Below, one piece after another: positions 23,228-31,570 of a stretch of DNA of 40,493 nucleotides. The stretch comes from an uncultured Propionibacteriaceae bacterium. Lineage in GTDB: Bacteria > Actinomycetota > Actinomycetes > Propionibacteriales > Propionibacteriaceae. Position numbers and translations under genes: made by a program. The notes under the pieces are model-generated. The model made no database searches, was not told the DNA's origin, and worked only from the letters and a program-made list of their open reading frames with translations. The stretch spans positions 1 to 40,493 of the forward strand of contig CALLVV010000021.1 of NCBI GenBank assembly GCA_938012815.1, written 5' to 3'. Within the stretch, counting starts at the first letter, position 1, and each line of letters begins with the position of its first letter.

Positions 23228-24409
23228 ATGGGTTTCATCAAGGCCTTCACGGGCGCCCTTGGCGGCGTCTTCGCCGATCAATGGCTGGATTTTCTCACGG
23301 TCCCCCGCGGCATCAGCCCGACAGCGGCGTTCTTCCCGGCTGTCAACGAGGGCAGGAACGCGGGGCGCGGTTCCAACACCAAGGGCTCGGAGAACATCAT
23401 CAGCAACGGCTCGAAGATCGTGGTTCCCGACGGTTACGGCCTCGTCTCCTTCCAGGACGGACGGGTCACCGGTTTCGTGGCGGAACCAGGCGGATTCGAG
23501 TTCCACGGCCAAGATCCTTCCTCCCAGTCGGTCTTCGCGGGTGACGGGGCGTTCAGCCAGGTGATCCGAAACACGTGGGAGCGCATCAAGTTCGGCGGAC
23601 GGCCGGGCGCGATGCAGCAGGCCTTCTTCGTCAACCTCAAGGAACTCCCGGACAATCGCTTCGGCACCCAGTCCGAGGTTTACTGGGACGATGCCTATTT
23701 GGGCGCACAGGTGGGCGCGATCACCCGCGGCACCTACACGCTCAGGATCGTCGACCCCCTGCTGTTCGTCTCCACCCTGATTCCCGGTGCCGTGATCGCG
23801 AACAACCAGGTCTTCGACTTCGCCGATTTCGACAATCCCGTGACCGATCAGCTCTTCACCGAGGTGGTGGCCAGTCTGGGCGCCGCCTTCTCGAAGTACA
23901 CCAACGATCCTGGGCGAGAAAACCGCATCACGCGGCTGCAGCAGGATTCCGTCGGGTTCGCGAAATCCCTCAGCGAGGCCGTCGAGGAGAACTACCAGTG
24001 GCGTTCCGGGCGCGGTCTCCTCATCGAACGAGTCGCCTTGGCGGCCATCGAGTACGACGCCGACACCCGAGCACTGCTTTCCGACGTGAAGAAAGCAGAC
24101 GCGCTGCGTGGGGACCGTGGCACCTCCTTCATGCAGCAGTCCGTGGCCCGGGGAATCCAGTCCGCGGGGGAGAACGGGGGCGGTCAGGGTCTGGTCGGCA
24201 TGGGCATTGGTGTTCCCATGATGGGCGGGATGATGGGGGGCCTCCAGCAACCTGCCCCGGCACAATCCGCGCAGCCCGAACAGCCCGCACAGGCGGCCCC
24301 CCAGGAGGATCCCGTCACGAAACTTAAGCAGATGAAGGAGCTGCTCGACGCCGGGGTGGTCTCCCAGGAGGAGTTCGACACGCTGAAGAAGCGACTGCTC
24401 GGGTTGTAA
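23228..24409 (+). CDS. YdjI-like SPFH-domain protein with C-terminal SHOCT motif
   Basis: 393 aa, no membrane segment. The N terminus has a short hydrophobic stretch and FPAV (residues 3-38). A long SPFH-like (virion-core/YdjI) domain includes IVVPDGYGLVSFQDGRVTGF and YTLRIVDPLLFVSTLIPG. A Gly/Met-rich linker (GIGVPMMGGMMGG) and a P/Q-rich stretch follow. The last 30 residues are a SHOCT module (KLKQMKELLDAGVVSQEEFD). AGGAG lies 8 nt before ATG. In Bacillus, YdjI is encoded with a PspA paralogue and works in membrane stress. Here it heads a three-gene set with the zinc-ribbon and TM proteins. A hairpin GGTGGC/GCCACC (23182-23204) lies in its leader. Confidence 0.82.
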   Translation: MGFIKAFTGALGGVFADQWLDFLTVPRGISPTAAFFPAVNEGRNAGRGSNTKGSENIISNGSKIVVPDGYGLVSFQDGRVTGFVAEPGGFEFHGQDPSSQSVFAGDGAFSQVIRNTWERIKFGGRPGAMQQAFFVNLKELPDNRFGTQSEVYWDDAYLGAQVGAITRGTYTLRIVDPLLFVSTLIPGAVIANNQVFDFADFDNPVTDQLFTEVVASLGAAFSKYTNDPGRENRITRLQQDSVGFAKSLSEAVEENYQWRSGRGLLIERVALAAIEYDADTRALLSDVKKADALRGDRGTSFMQQSVARGIQSAGENGGGQGLVGMGIGVPMMGGMMGGLQQPAPAQSAQPEQPAQAAPQEDPVTKLKQMKELLDAGVVSQEEFDTLKKRLLGL

Positions 24410-24423
24410 GAGGACACGAAGCC

Positions 24424-25887
24424 ATGACAGCCTCCGGAAGTGGCGGCCAGGACTGGGGGCAGCAGCCCTGGCCGCCCGGGTATCCCCAGCAACAACCACA
24501 CGGCTACCCTCCCCCGCAGCAGGCCACCGGGTATCCCCAGGCCCAGCAGCCCTGGCCCGGGTATCCCTCGCAACCGGGAGTTTTCCCGCCCCAGCAGGCG
24601 CCCCGCACCCTGAGCGAGAATCCGTACGCCAATCCGGTTCGTGGCGCGGGGTCACCCCCTGTTCCCGCGGCCCCGGGCAACCCCGGGACACCAGTGCCTC
24701 CGCAGCAGGGCATCCAGGAGCCGGCACCCGGCCCCCATGTGATCGAGCTTCCTGACGACGGCCGCACCGGCGTTATGATCAAGTGCACCAGTTGCGGAGG
24801 CACGGACATCCGTTACGTCGTCGAGGCCCGCTCTTTGGTCTGCGCGAACTGCCGGTCCCGTTACAACGAACCGCGTCTGGAGGACCAGGTGGACCTGACC
24901 GGGGGGATCCAGGACCTGGAGGGCACCGTGGTGACCCACTCCTCGCAGGACCTGGCCGGGCAGAGCATGGTGACCCTGAAGTGCGACGGCTGCGGCGCGG
25001 AGGTGGTCATCGATGCGCACGAGACCGTGCAGGTACGCTGCCACTGGTGCCGCAGCTATCTTTCGCCCAACTCCAGGATCGCGAACGGGGCGACCCCGGA
25101 CGCGGTGGCCCCGTTCCTGGTTCTGCAGCACGACGCCGTGGAAATCATCCGCGAGTTCGTGAACCAGCGGAAGTTCTATGCCCATCCCAGGTTCAAGCGG
25201 GAGTTCACCCCCGAGAACGTGGTCGGCGTCTATCTGCCCTATTTCGTGTTCGACGGGCAGGCGCATGGCGATCTGACGGGACGGGGCGAGGTGCAGACCG
25301 GAAGCTGGACCGAGAAACACGGGGATTCCTGGGAAACCTACTACTCCGCTGATGCCTACAACGTTGCACGCAGTTTTGACATGAGCATCGATGACCTGCT
25401 GCTGGAGTCCAACCGGGAACGCGGAAACATGGGCGACCCGTCGCAGACGAACAACATCATCAACGCGATTCTGCCGTTCAACGTGAAGGACGCCCTGCGC
25501 TACAGCCCGAACTATCTTCGCGGTTTCACGAGCGAACGCCGCGACGTGAACATCACCGAGATGGATCACATCGTCCGGGACCACCTGCTCAGCATCACCC
25601 GCGCGAAGGGGGAGAACATGGTGGAGAGGTACGACCGGGGTGTCCGCTGGGACACCGAACACGTGGATCTCCGGGGTTCACGCTGGGTGACGGTCTATCT
25701 GCCGGTGTGGCTGTACTCCTACTACCAGCCCGATCTCGGGTTGAAGCACTTCGTGGCGGTCAACGGCCAGAACGGCCGGGTGATGGGGTCGGTGCCCATC
25801 AACCGGACAATGCTGTACCTGATGACCTTCCTGGTCCTCGTCATCGGCACCGTGATCGGGCTGGTGTTGTTCGTGGCAACCTTGTGA
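24424..25887 (+). CDS. Double zinc-ribbon protein with P/Q-rich N terminus and C-terminal membrane anchor
   Basis: 487 aa in four parts. Residues 1-105 are low-complexity with repeated GYP/PQQ units. Two zinc ribbons follow: C121/C124 with C140/C143 (CTSCGG...CANC) and C187/C190 with C206/C209 (CDGCGA...CHWC). A conserved globular region (about 225-455) contains YLPYFVFDGQAHGDLTGRG and VYLPVWLYSYYQ. A terminal membrane helix is at about 462-487. The layout matches YdjG-type proteins that tether SPFH/PspA partners to the membrane; that assignment is inference. It starts 14 nt after the SPFH gene and its stop overlaps an ATG of the following frame. Confidence 0.78.
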   Translation: MTASGSGGQDWGQQPWPPGYPQQQPHGYPPPQQATGYPQAQQPWPGYPSQPGVFPPQQAPRTLSENPYANPVRGAGSPPVPAAPGNPGTPVPPQQGIQEPAPGPHVIELPDDGRTGVMIKCTSCGGTDIRYVVEARSLVCANCRSRYNEPRLEDQVDLTGGIQDLEGTVVTHSSQDLAGQSMVTLKCDGCGAEVVIDAHETVQVRCHWCRSYLSPNSRIANGATPDAVAPFLVLQHDAVEIIREFVNQRKFYAHPRFKREFTPENVVGVYLPYFVFDGQAHGDLTGRGEVQTGSWTEKHGDSWETYYSADAYNVARSFDMSIDDLLLESNRERGNMGDPSQTNNIINAILPFNVKDALRYSPNYLRGFTSERRDVNITEMDHIVRDHLLSITRAKGENMVERYDRGVRWDTEHVDLRGSRWVTVYLPVWLYSYYQPDLGLKHFVAVNGQNGRVMGSVPINRTMLYLMTFLVLVIGTVIGLVLFVATL

Positions 25888-25898
25888 TGGGAGCGGAC

Positions 25899-26180
25899 AT
25901 GTCCTTCTGGATGGTTCTGTTGGAACGCTCGTCCTCGGGAAGTATCCGGCTTGCCCTGTTGGCGCTGGGGCCGGCCGCCGCCATCGCCTTCTACGGTTAC
26001 ATCATGTCGCGGTACCGAAACGCCGACAAGTCGTATCAGTTCGAGGAAACCACCCGTGTCGAGCTCCAGAACGTCCAGGGGTCGGACACCTACCTCGATT
26101 CCATCAGCCGCACACGGGACAAGCACGTGGAGGGCCACGAGTACTCCAAGGATCCGAGAAACCGGCTGTGGCCGCAGTAG
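25899..26180 (+). CDS. Small single-TM protein, third gene of the SPFH module
   Basis: 93 aa: one membrane helix (IRLALLALGPAAAIAFYGYIM, about residues 16-36), then a basic/acidic cytoplasmic tail rich in charged residues (RYRNADKSYQFEETTRVELQ, SRTRDKHVEGHEYS). ATG at 25899 is chosen because GGGAG lies 5 nt upstream; ATG at 25887 overlaps the previous stop (TGATG) and would add four residues. Likely co-translated with the zinc-ribbon protein and perhaps a YdjH-like partner, but I do not recognise a family. Confidence 0.75.
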   Translation: MSFWMVLLERSSSGSIRLALLALGPAAAIAFYGYIMSRYRNADKSYQFEETTRVELQNVQGSDTYLDSISRTRDKHVEGHEYSKDPRNRLWPQ

Positions 26181-26189
26181 GAGTCCAGG

Positions 26190-26204
26190 CGCCGCCCGGC
26201 GGCG
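26190..26204. terminator. Short GC hairpin between convergent genes
   Basis: CGCCGC (26190-26195) pairs with GCGGCG (26199-26204) over a 3-nt loop, in the 46-bp gap between the small TM gene and the convergent hydrolase. It could serve both as a terminator; no U-tract. Confidence 0.35.
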
Positions 26205-26226
26205 GCAAAGCGGCCGACAGGATTCG

Positions 26227-27048
26227 TTAGCTGCCCGCCAGGAAATTGAGGATAGCCGCGTTCCACTGATCCGCGTGAGAGACGTTGATCCCGTGAGGCC
26301 CACCCTCGATCACGACCAGCTGTGCCTGCGGCGCGTATTCGGGCATGCGGGCGCTGGACTTTGCCAGCGGAACGTTCTGGTCCCCGTCCCCGTGGATCAC
26401 CAGCAACGGAACATCGATACGACGACAGTCCTCGCGCAGGTCCTCGACCCAGGTGAGAATGGTCGCGACCGCGGCGTACGGGGCCGACTGCCGGGCGATC
26501 TCAACCGCCCGTTGCCGGACCTCCTCGGAAACGGTGAGCCCTTGATCGTTGCTGTAGAACCAGCCACAGAACTGGTCCACGAAACCGGCATGGTCAGCAG
26601 CGCAGGCATCCGCCAGTTCCTGGAATCCCTCGCGGGGCATGGCACCGTCGGGGTTGTCCTTCGTGATGCACAGGGCCGGGCAGATGGACCCGGACAGGAT
26701 CGCCGCGCTGACACGCCCCGATCCGCGCGTCGCCAGGTAGCGGGCCACCTCACCACCACCCATGGAGAACCCGAGCAGGACCGCATCACGCAGGTCGAGG
26801 CCGATCAGCAGGGCCTCAAGATCGGCTGCCAAGGTGTCGTAGTCGTAGCCGTCGCGGGGTTTCCCGGACTGCCCGAACCCACGCCGGTCGTAGGTGATCA
26901 CCCGGTATCCGGCGGCTGCGAGCACCGTGGCATTGTCGGCAAAGGCGGCCCCGGACAACGGCCAGCCGTGGATCATCACGATGGGTCGCCCGGATCCGAT
27001 GTCGGTGTAGTTCAGGTTCACCTGGTCCGGGGTGGTCAGCTTCGGCAT
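26227..27048 (-). CDS. Alpha/beta hydrolase, non-heme chloroperoxidase-like
   Basis: 273 aa serine hydrolase. Oxyanion motif MIHGWPLSG, nucleophile elbow GFSMGGGE with S95, acid residue in HGDGDQNVP and histidine near GGPHGINVSH. This is the cofactor-free haloperoxidase/esterase/lactonase group; the natural substrate is unknown. ATG at 27048 has a strong GGAGG 6 nt upstream; the longer reading to 27114 is rejected. It follows sufT in the same direction after 113 bp without evident functional link, and may have its own promoter. Confidence 0.88.
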   Translation of the reverse strand: MPKLTTPDQVNLNYTDIGSGRPIVMIHGWPLSGAAFADNATVLAAAGYRVITYDRRGFGQSGKPRDGYDYDTLAADLEALLIGLDLRDAVLLGFSMGGGEVARYLATRGSGRVSAAILSGSICPALCITKDNPDGAMPREGFQELADACAADHAGFVDQFCGWFYSNDQGLTVSEEVRQRAVEIARQSAPYAAVATILTWVEDLREDCRRIDVPLLVIHGDGDQNVPLAKSSARMPEYAPQAQLVVIEGGPHGINVSHADQWNAAILNFLAGS

Positions 27049-27161
27049 CTTCGCCCTCCAATCATCGGCTTCCCCCGAGACTACTCGACTCCCTGCCGCA
27101 ACGGTGCCGGTCACGGTTCCTGGATTTTCTGGTCCCGACGCCCTTACGTGGGCCTACCGCC

Positions 27162-27542
27162 TCAGAGGTTGTAGCCGATGGCCCGCAGCTGTTCACGACC
27201 GTCCTCGGTGATCATCTCCAAGGTCCACGGCGGTAGCCACACCCAGTTGATGGTCACCGAGTTCGCGAGGCCGTCAAGCGCGTACTTCGTGTCGTACTCG
27301 ATGCGGTCGGTCAGCGGGCAGGTGGGTGAGGTGAGGGTCATGTCGAGGGTGACATTTGCCTCCTCGTCAACGGTGACCCCGTAGAGCAGACCGAGGTCGA
27401 CGACGTTGACCATCAGTTCGGGGTCAACGACGTCCTTCATCGCCTCCTCGATCTCCTCCTCGGTGGGGATCGGAGGGGTCGGGTCGTCGTCGGGCAGTTC
27501 GTCCTTGACCAGATCCGAGGGACGCGGGTCGGGGGTGTACAT
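27162..27542 (-). CDS. sufT: SufT-like Fe-S cluster carrier/assembly factor (DUF59/MIP18)
   Basis: 126 aa. The N-terminal 25 residues are acidic and proline-rich. The DUF59 domain contains DPELMVNVVDLGLLYGV and the cysteine loop LTSPTCPLTD, which carries the conserved cysteine thought to matter in Fe-S maturation. Last gene of the suf operon. Its ATG overlaps the sufU stop (TGATG), with AAGGAG 5 nt upstream. Confidence 0.92.
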   Translation of the reverse strand: MYTPDPRPSDLVKDELPDDDPTPPIPTEEEIEEAMKDVVDPELMVNVVDLGLLYGVTVDEEANVTLDMTLTSPTCPLTDRIEYDTKYALDGLANSVTINWVWLPPWTLEMITEDGREQLRAIGYNL

Positions 27543-27985
27543 CAATTCTCCTTCACTGAGGCCTGGCTAACGGCGTCCCGCAGGGCCGACCAGGCGAGCA
27601 GGGCGCACTTGACGCGCGCTGGGAACTTCGAGACGCCGGCGAAAGCGATGGCGTCCTCGAAGCGGTCCTCGTCGGGGGTGATCTCCCCCTTGGAGTGCAT
27701 CATCTCCAGGAAGTCGTCGTACAGCCCGGAGAAGTGGTCGGCGTCCCGGCCGATCACCAGATCGCCCAGGACGGAGGTGGAAGCCTGCGAGATGGAGCAT
27801 CCCTCACCGTCGTAGGACATGTCGGTGATCGTGTCACCGTCCATGTGGACGCGCAGGGTCAGCTCATCACCACAGGACGGGTTGACGTGATGCACCTCGG
27901 CCTCGTACGGCTCCCGCAGCCCGCTGTGGTGTTTCTCGCGGTAGTGGTCGAGGATGATCGTCTGATAGAGCTCGTCGAGGTTCAT
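27542..27985 (-). CDS. sufU: SufU, zinc-dependent sulfurtransferase of SUF system
   Basis: 147 aa. Accepts persulfide sulfur from SufS and passes it to the SufBCD scaffold. Zinc ligands are present: C38 (NPSCGDE, with D40), C63 (GEGCSIS) and C127 (ARVKCALLAW). The SufU-specific insertion between the second and third cysteine is there (DADHFSGLYDDFLEMM), which separates it from IscU. ATG overlaps the sufS stop (ATGA). The longer upstream reading belongs to the shadow of sufS. Confidence 0.94.
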   Translation of the reverse strand: MNLDELYQTIILDHYREKHHSGLREPYEAEVHHVNPSCGDELTLRVHMDGDTITDMSYDGEGCSISQASTSVLGDLVIGRDADHFSGLYDDFLEMMHSKGEITPDEDRFEDAIAFAGVSKFPARVKCALLAWSALRDAVSQASVKEN

Positions 27986-29217
27986 CGTGCTCCGAAGTAG
28001 TCGCGGGTGAACACCAGCGCATCCGCCAGTGCATCGATCTCCTCCCGGGTCGTGTAGAGGTGGGCCGATGCCCGGGTGGAACTCTGGTGACCGAGCCTCC
28101 TGTGCAGCGGCCTGGCGCAGTGGTGCCCGCCCCGGATGGCGATGCCGCGGGAGTCCAGCACCTGCATGACGTCGTGCGGGTGGATGTCTTTCAGGTTGAA
28201 CGAGCACGCCGAACCGCGTTCGACGGCCTCCGCCGGTCCCAGCAGCAACAGCCCATCGATGCTGGTCAACTTGGCGAGCATGTACTCGGTCAGCTCGCGC
28301 TCGTGGGCGGCGATGGCATCCATTCCGATCCCCTGCAGGTATCTGATGGCGGCAGCGAGCCCGGCAGCCTGGGCGATCGGCGGGGTGCCGGCCTCAAAAC
28401 GGTGGGGCGGGTCCGCGTAGGTGGAGTGGGCCATCTCGACCACCTCAATCATCTCCCCTCCGCCGAGAAAGGGTGGCAGGGATTCCAGGAGCTCTCCCCT
28501 GCCCCACAGCACACCGATTCCGGTCGGGCCGCACATCTTGTGTCCGGTGAAGGCCACCAGGTCGGCCCCGAGCTCGGTGACGTCGATGTTCTGGTGGGGT
28601 GCCGACTGGGATGCGTCGGCCACCATCACCGCGCCGACCTCATGGGCCTTGGCGGCGATGTCGGCAACGGGGTTGCGGGTGCCCAGCACGTTGCTCACGT
28701 GGGCCACGGAGACCACCCTGGTACGTTCGTTGATCAACCCGTCGCGTTCTGCCGCCTCGAGGTCGAGCCGTCCCTCGTCGGTGACGTCGAACCAGCGGAG
28801 CACCGCCCCGGTGCGTTCGCAGACCAATTGCCAGGGAACGATGTTCGAGTGATGTTCCATGACGGAGATCACCACCTCGTCGCCGGGAATCAACCGGGCC
28901 GCCAGAGTGTTCGCCGCCAGGTTGAGCGCCTCGGATGCATTCCTGGTGAAGATCACCTCCTCGGATGCGGCTGCACCGATGAAGGACGCCACCAGGCCTC
29001 GCGCCCCCTCGTAGGCCTCGGTGGCCTCGGCTCCGAGCACGTGCATCGCGCGCGCCACGTTGGCGTTGTGCTGCAGGTAGTGCTCGGCGATCGCATCGAC
29101 GACTGCCTGGGGTTTCTGGGAGGTGTTGGCCGAGTCCAGGTAGACCAGCGGATGTTCCCCCACCCTGCGACCCAGGATGGGAAAATCCCGCCGGATCGTT
29201 TCGACGTCAAAGGTCAC
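27982..29217 (-). CDS. sufS: Cysteine desulfurase SufS
   Basis: PLP enzyme supplying sulfur for Fe-S clusters. 411 aa from GTG at 29217, supported by GAGGA 6 nt upstream and the typical beginning DVETIRRDFPIL. PLP lysine K227 (FTGHKMCGPTGIG), cofactor-binding DASQSAPHQ and the type II active cysteine C367 in RGGHHCARPL are all present. It lies 46 nt after sufC and overlaps sufU by four bases. Confidence 0.95.
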   Translation of the reverse strand: MTFDVETIRRDFPILGRRVGEHPLVYLDSANTSQKPQAVVDAIAEHYLQHNANVARAMHVLGAEATEAYEGARGLVASFIGAAASEEVIFTRNASEALNLAANTLAARLIPGDEVVISVMEHHSNIVPWQLVCERTGAVLRWFDVTDEGRLDLEAAERDGLINERTRVVSVAHVSNVLGTRNPVADIAAKAHEVGAVMVADASQSAPHQNIDVTELGADLVAFTGHKMCGPTGIGVLWGRGELLESLPPFLGGGEMIEVVEMAHSTYADPPHRFEAGTPPIAQAAGLAAAIRYLQGIGMDAIAAHERELTEYMLAKLTSIDGLLLLGPAEAVERGSACSFNLKDIHPHDVMQVLDSRGIAIRGGHHCARPLHRRLGHQSSTRASAHLYTTREEIDALADALVFTRDYFGAR

Positions 29218-29263
29218 TTCGGTCCTCTCCTTCTTCGACTGCCGTGCCCTGGCCCCGGACGAC

Positions 29264-30031
<768 letters not shown>

Positions 30032-30035
30032 GGTT

Positions 30036-30365
30036 TCAGGACTCCTGGAATTCGATGATGGGGTGGTCGAGATCGACCAGCACCTGCTGGTCCTCGATCT
30101 GGACCGGGTAGACGTTGACGGGTTCCGTGGCTGGCAGGCAGAGGGCGCGGCCGCTTCGCAGGTCAAAACGGGAGCCGTGGAGGTAGCACTCTATCGAGCC
30201 GTCCTCGACGTCCCCGTCGCTCAGGGGAACGTGCCCGTGGCTGCAGAGATTGTGGATGGCGAAGTATTCGCCCCGGTGAAGCACGATGGCGATCTCGTGC
30301 TCGTCAACGGCGAGCGGGATCTCGGGGATCAGCTCGTCGAGGGTGGCGACGGCGACGAAGCTCAC
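30036..30365 (-). CDS. Rieske-type [2Fe-2S] ferredoxin within the suf operon
   Basis: 109 aa. Ligands C41-x-H43 (NLCSHGHVPLS) and C60-x2-H63 (IECYLHGSRFD) are complete. Similar to the ferredoxin subunits of non-heme-iron oxygenases, but no oxygenase is encoded nearby. Placed between sufD and sufC, as in several other actinobacteria. A role in electron supply to cluster assembly or as a client protein is inference. It starts with GTG, overlapping the sufD stop (GTGA). Confidence 0.92.
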   Translation of the reverse strand: MSFVAVATLDELIPEIPLAVDEHEIAIVLHRGEYFAIHNLCSHGHVPLSDGDVEDGSIECYLHGSRFDLRSGRALCLPATEPVNVYPVQIEDQQVLVDLDHPIIEFQES

Positions 30366-31570
30366 TGAGCGGCCCCCATGGCCTCGGCCGCCATGTCGAG
30401 TTCCTTCTCCACTTGGGCGAGCAGCCTCTCCTCGACCTCGGGAACGCCGATGCGCCGGATGATGTCGTTGAAGAAACCGTGCACGACGAGGCGTCTGGCC
30501 TCGGCCTCCGGGATGCCGCGGGAACGCAGGTAGAAGAGCTGGATGTCATCGAACCGACCAGTGGTGGAGCTGTGACCGGCCCCCTCGATCTCGCCTGTCT
30601 CGATCTCCAGGTTGGGAACAGAATCGGCCCGGCAGCCGTCGGTGAGAACGAGGTTCTTGTTGGACTCGTAGGTTTCGATGCCCTCGGCGACTTTCCGGAT
30701 CAGCACGTCACCTATCCACACCGAGTTCGCAGCCTCGCCCTGCAGCGCCCCGCGATAGTCCACGTTGGACCTGGTCTTCGGGGCGTTGTGGTCGACGAAG
30801 AGGCGGTGCTGGATGTGTTGCCCGGCATCGACGAAATAGAGACCGTACTGCTCAAGCTCACCGCCGGGGCCTGCGAAATGGGCGTTCTCCTGGAGCCGGA
30901 TCACGGCGCCGCCGAGCGAGGCCTGGACGGTACGGACCCGGGCGTCGCGTCCGACCTCGAGGCTGATCTGACCACCGTGGACGGCATCGGCATCCCAGTC
31001 GTTGACGTACACGAGGTTCACCTCGGCTCCATCACCGACCCGAATGTCGTACTTCGCGGCGTAGGATCCACTGCCCTTGTAGTGGAAAACGATGGTGGCG
31101 CGGGCGTTGGCCCCGACCTCCAGCACGAAGACCTCTGCCGCCTCCGCGCCGTTCCCGGTCCCGACGTGGACATTGGCCTGGTCGAGTTCGGTGTCTGCTG
31201 GAACACGCATGAGCGCCAGCTCCGTGCTGCGGGCCACCGCCAAGGCAGCGACACGATCCACCGGAGGTTCGACAGCGAGGTCCCGCAGTGCGCTCATGGG
31301 CATGACGGTGAACTCCACGCCGGCAGGGGTTTCCCCCTCCCAGTCGAGTCCGGGAAGCACGTCGCCCTCGGCCAACAGCCCGGCAAGACGCTTCATCGGG
31401 GTGAAGCGCCAGATCTCCTCCATACCTGTCGGCTTCGGATGATCGGCGACGTTCCACGACGGGGTGGGGTGCAGATGAGATGCGATGGTCTCGACGGCTC
31501 CGACTCCGTTCGCTGCGGCGGTGGTGCTCAATTTTTCTTCCTCTTGTCCGTTTCGTTCCGGGGCCGACAT
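30362..31570 (-). CDS. sufD: SufD, scaffold subunit of SUF complex
   Basis: 402 aa. Forms the SufBC2D scaffold. The N-terminal helical part (MEEIWRFTPMKRLAGLL) is followed by the right-handed beta-helix core (LPGLDWEG onward, HNAPKTRSNVDYRGALQGEA) and the C-terminal SufBD signature (GAGHSSTTGRFDDIQLFYLR). The ATG overlaps the sufB stop (TGATG). A longer reading to 31846 lies antiparallel in frame over sufB and is rejected. Confidence 0.95.
   Translation of the reverse strand: MSAPERNGQEEEKLSTTAAANGVGAVETIASHLHPTPSWNVADHPKPTGMEEIWRFTPMKRLAGLLAEGDVLPGLDWEGETPAGVEFTVMPMSALRDLAVEPPVDRVAALAVARSTELALMRVPADTELDQANVHVGTGNGAEAAEVFVLEVGANARATIVFHYKGSGSYAAKYDIRVGDGAEVNLVYVNDWDADAVHGGQISLEVGRDARVRTVQASLGGAVIRLQENAHFAGPGGELEQYGLYFVDAGQHIQHRLFVDHNAPKTRSNVDYRGALQGEAANSVWIGDVLIRKVAEGIETYESNKNLVLTDGCRADSVPNLEIETGEIEGAGHSSTTGRFDDIQLFYLRSRGIPEAEARRLVVHGFFNDIIRRIGVPEVEERLLAQVEKELDMAAEAMGAAQ

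Noticed and set aside
24424..24730. Short CCGGGTATCCC-like repeats as a CRISPR or regulatory array
   Set aside because: They are codons for repeated GYP/PQQ units inside a coding frame, irregular in spacing.
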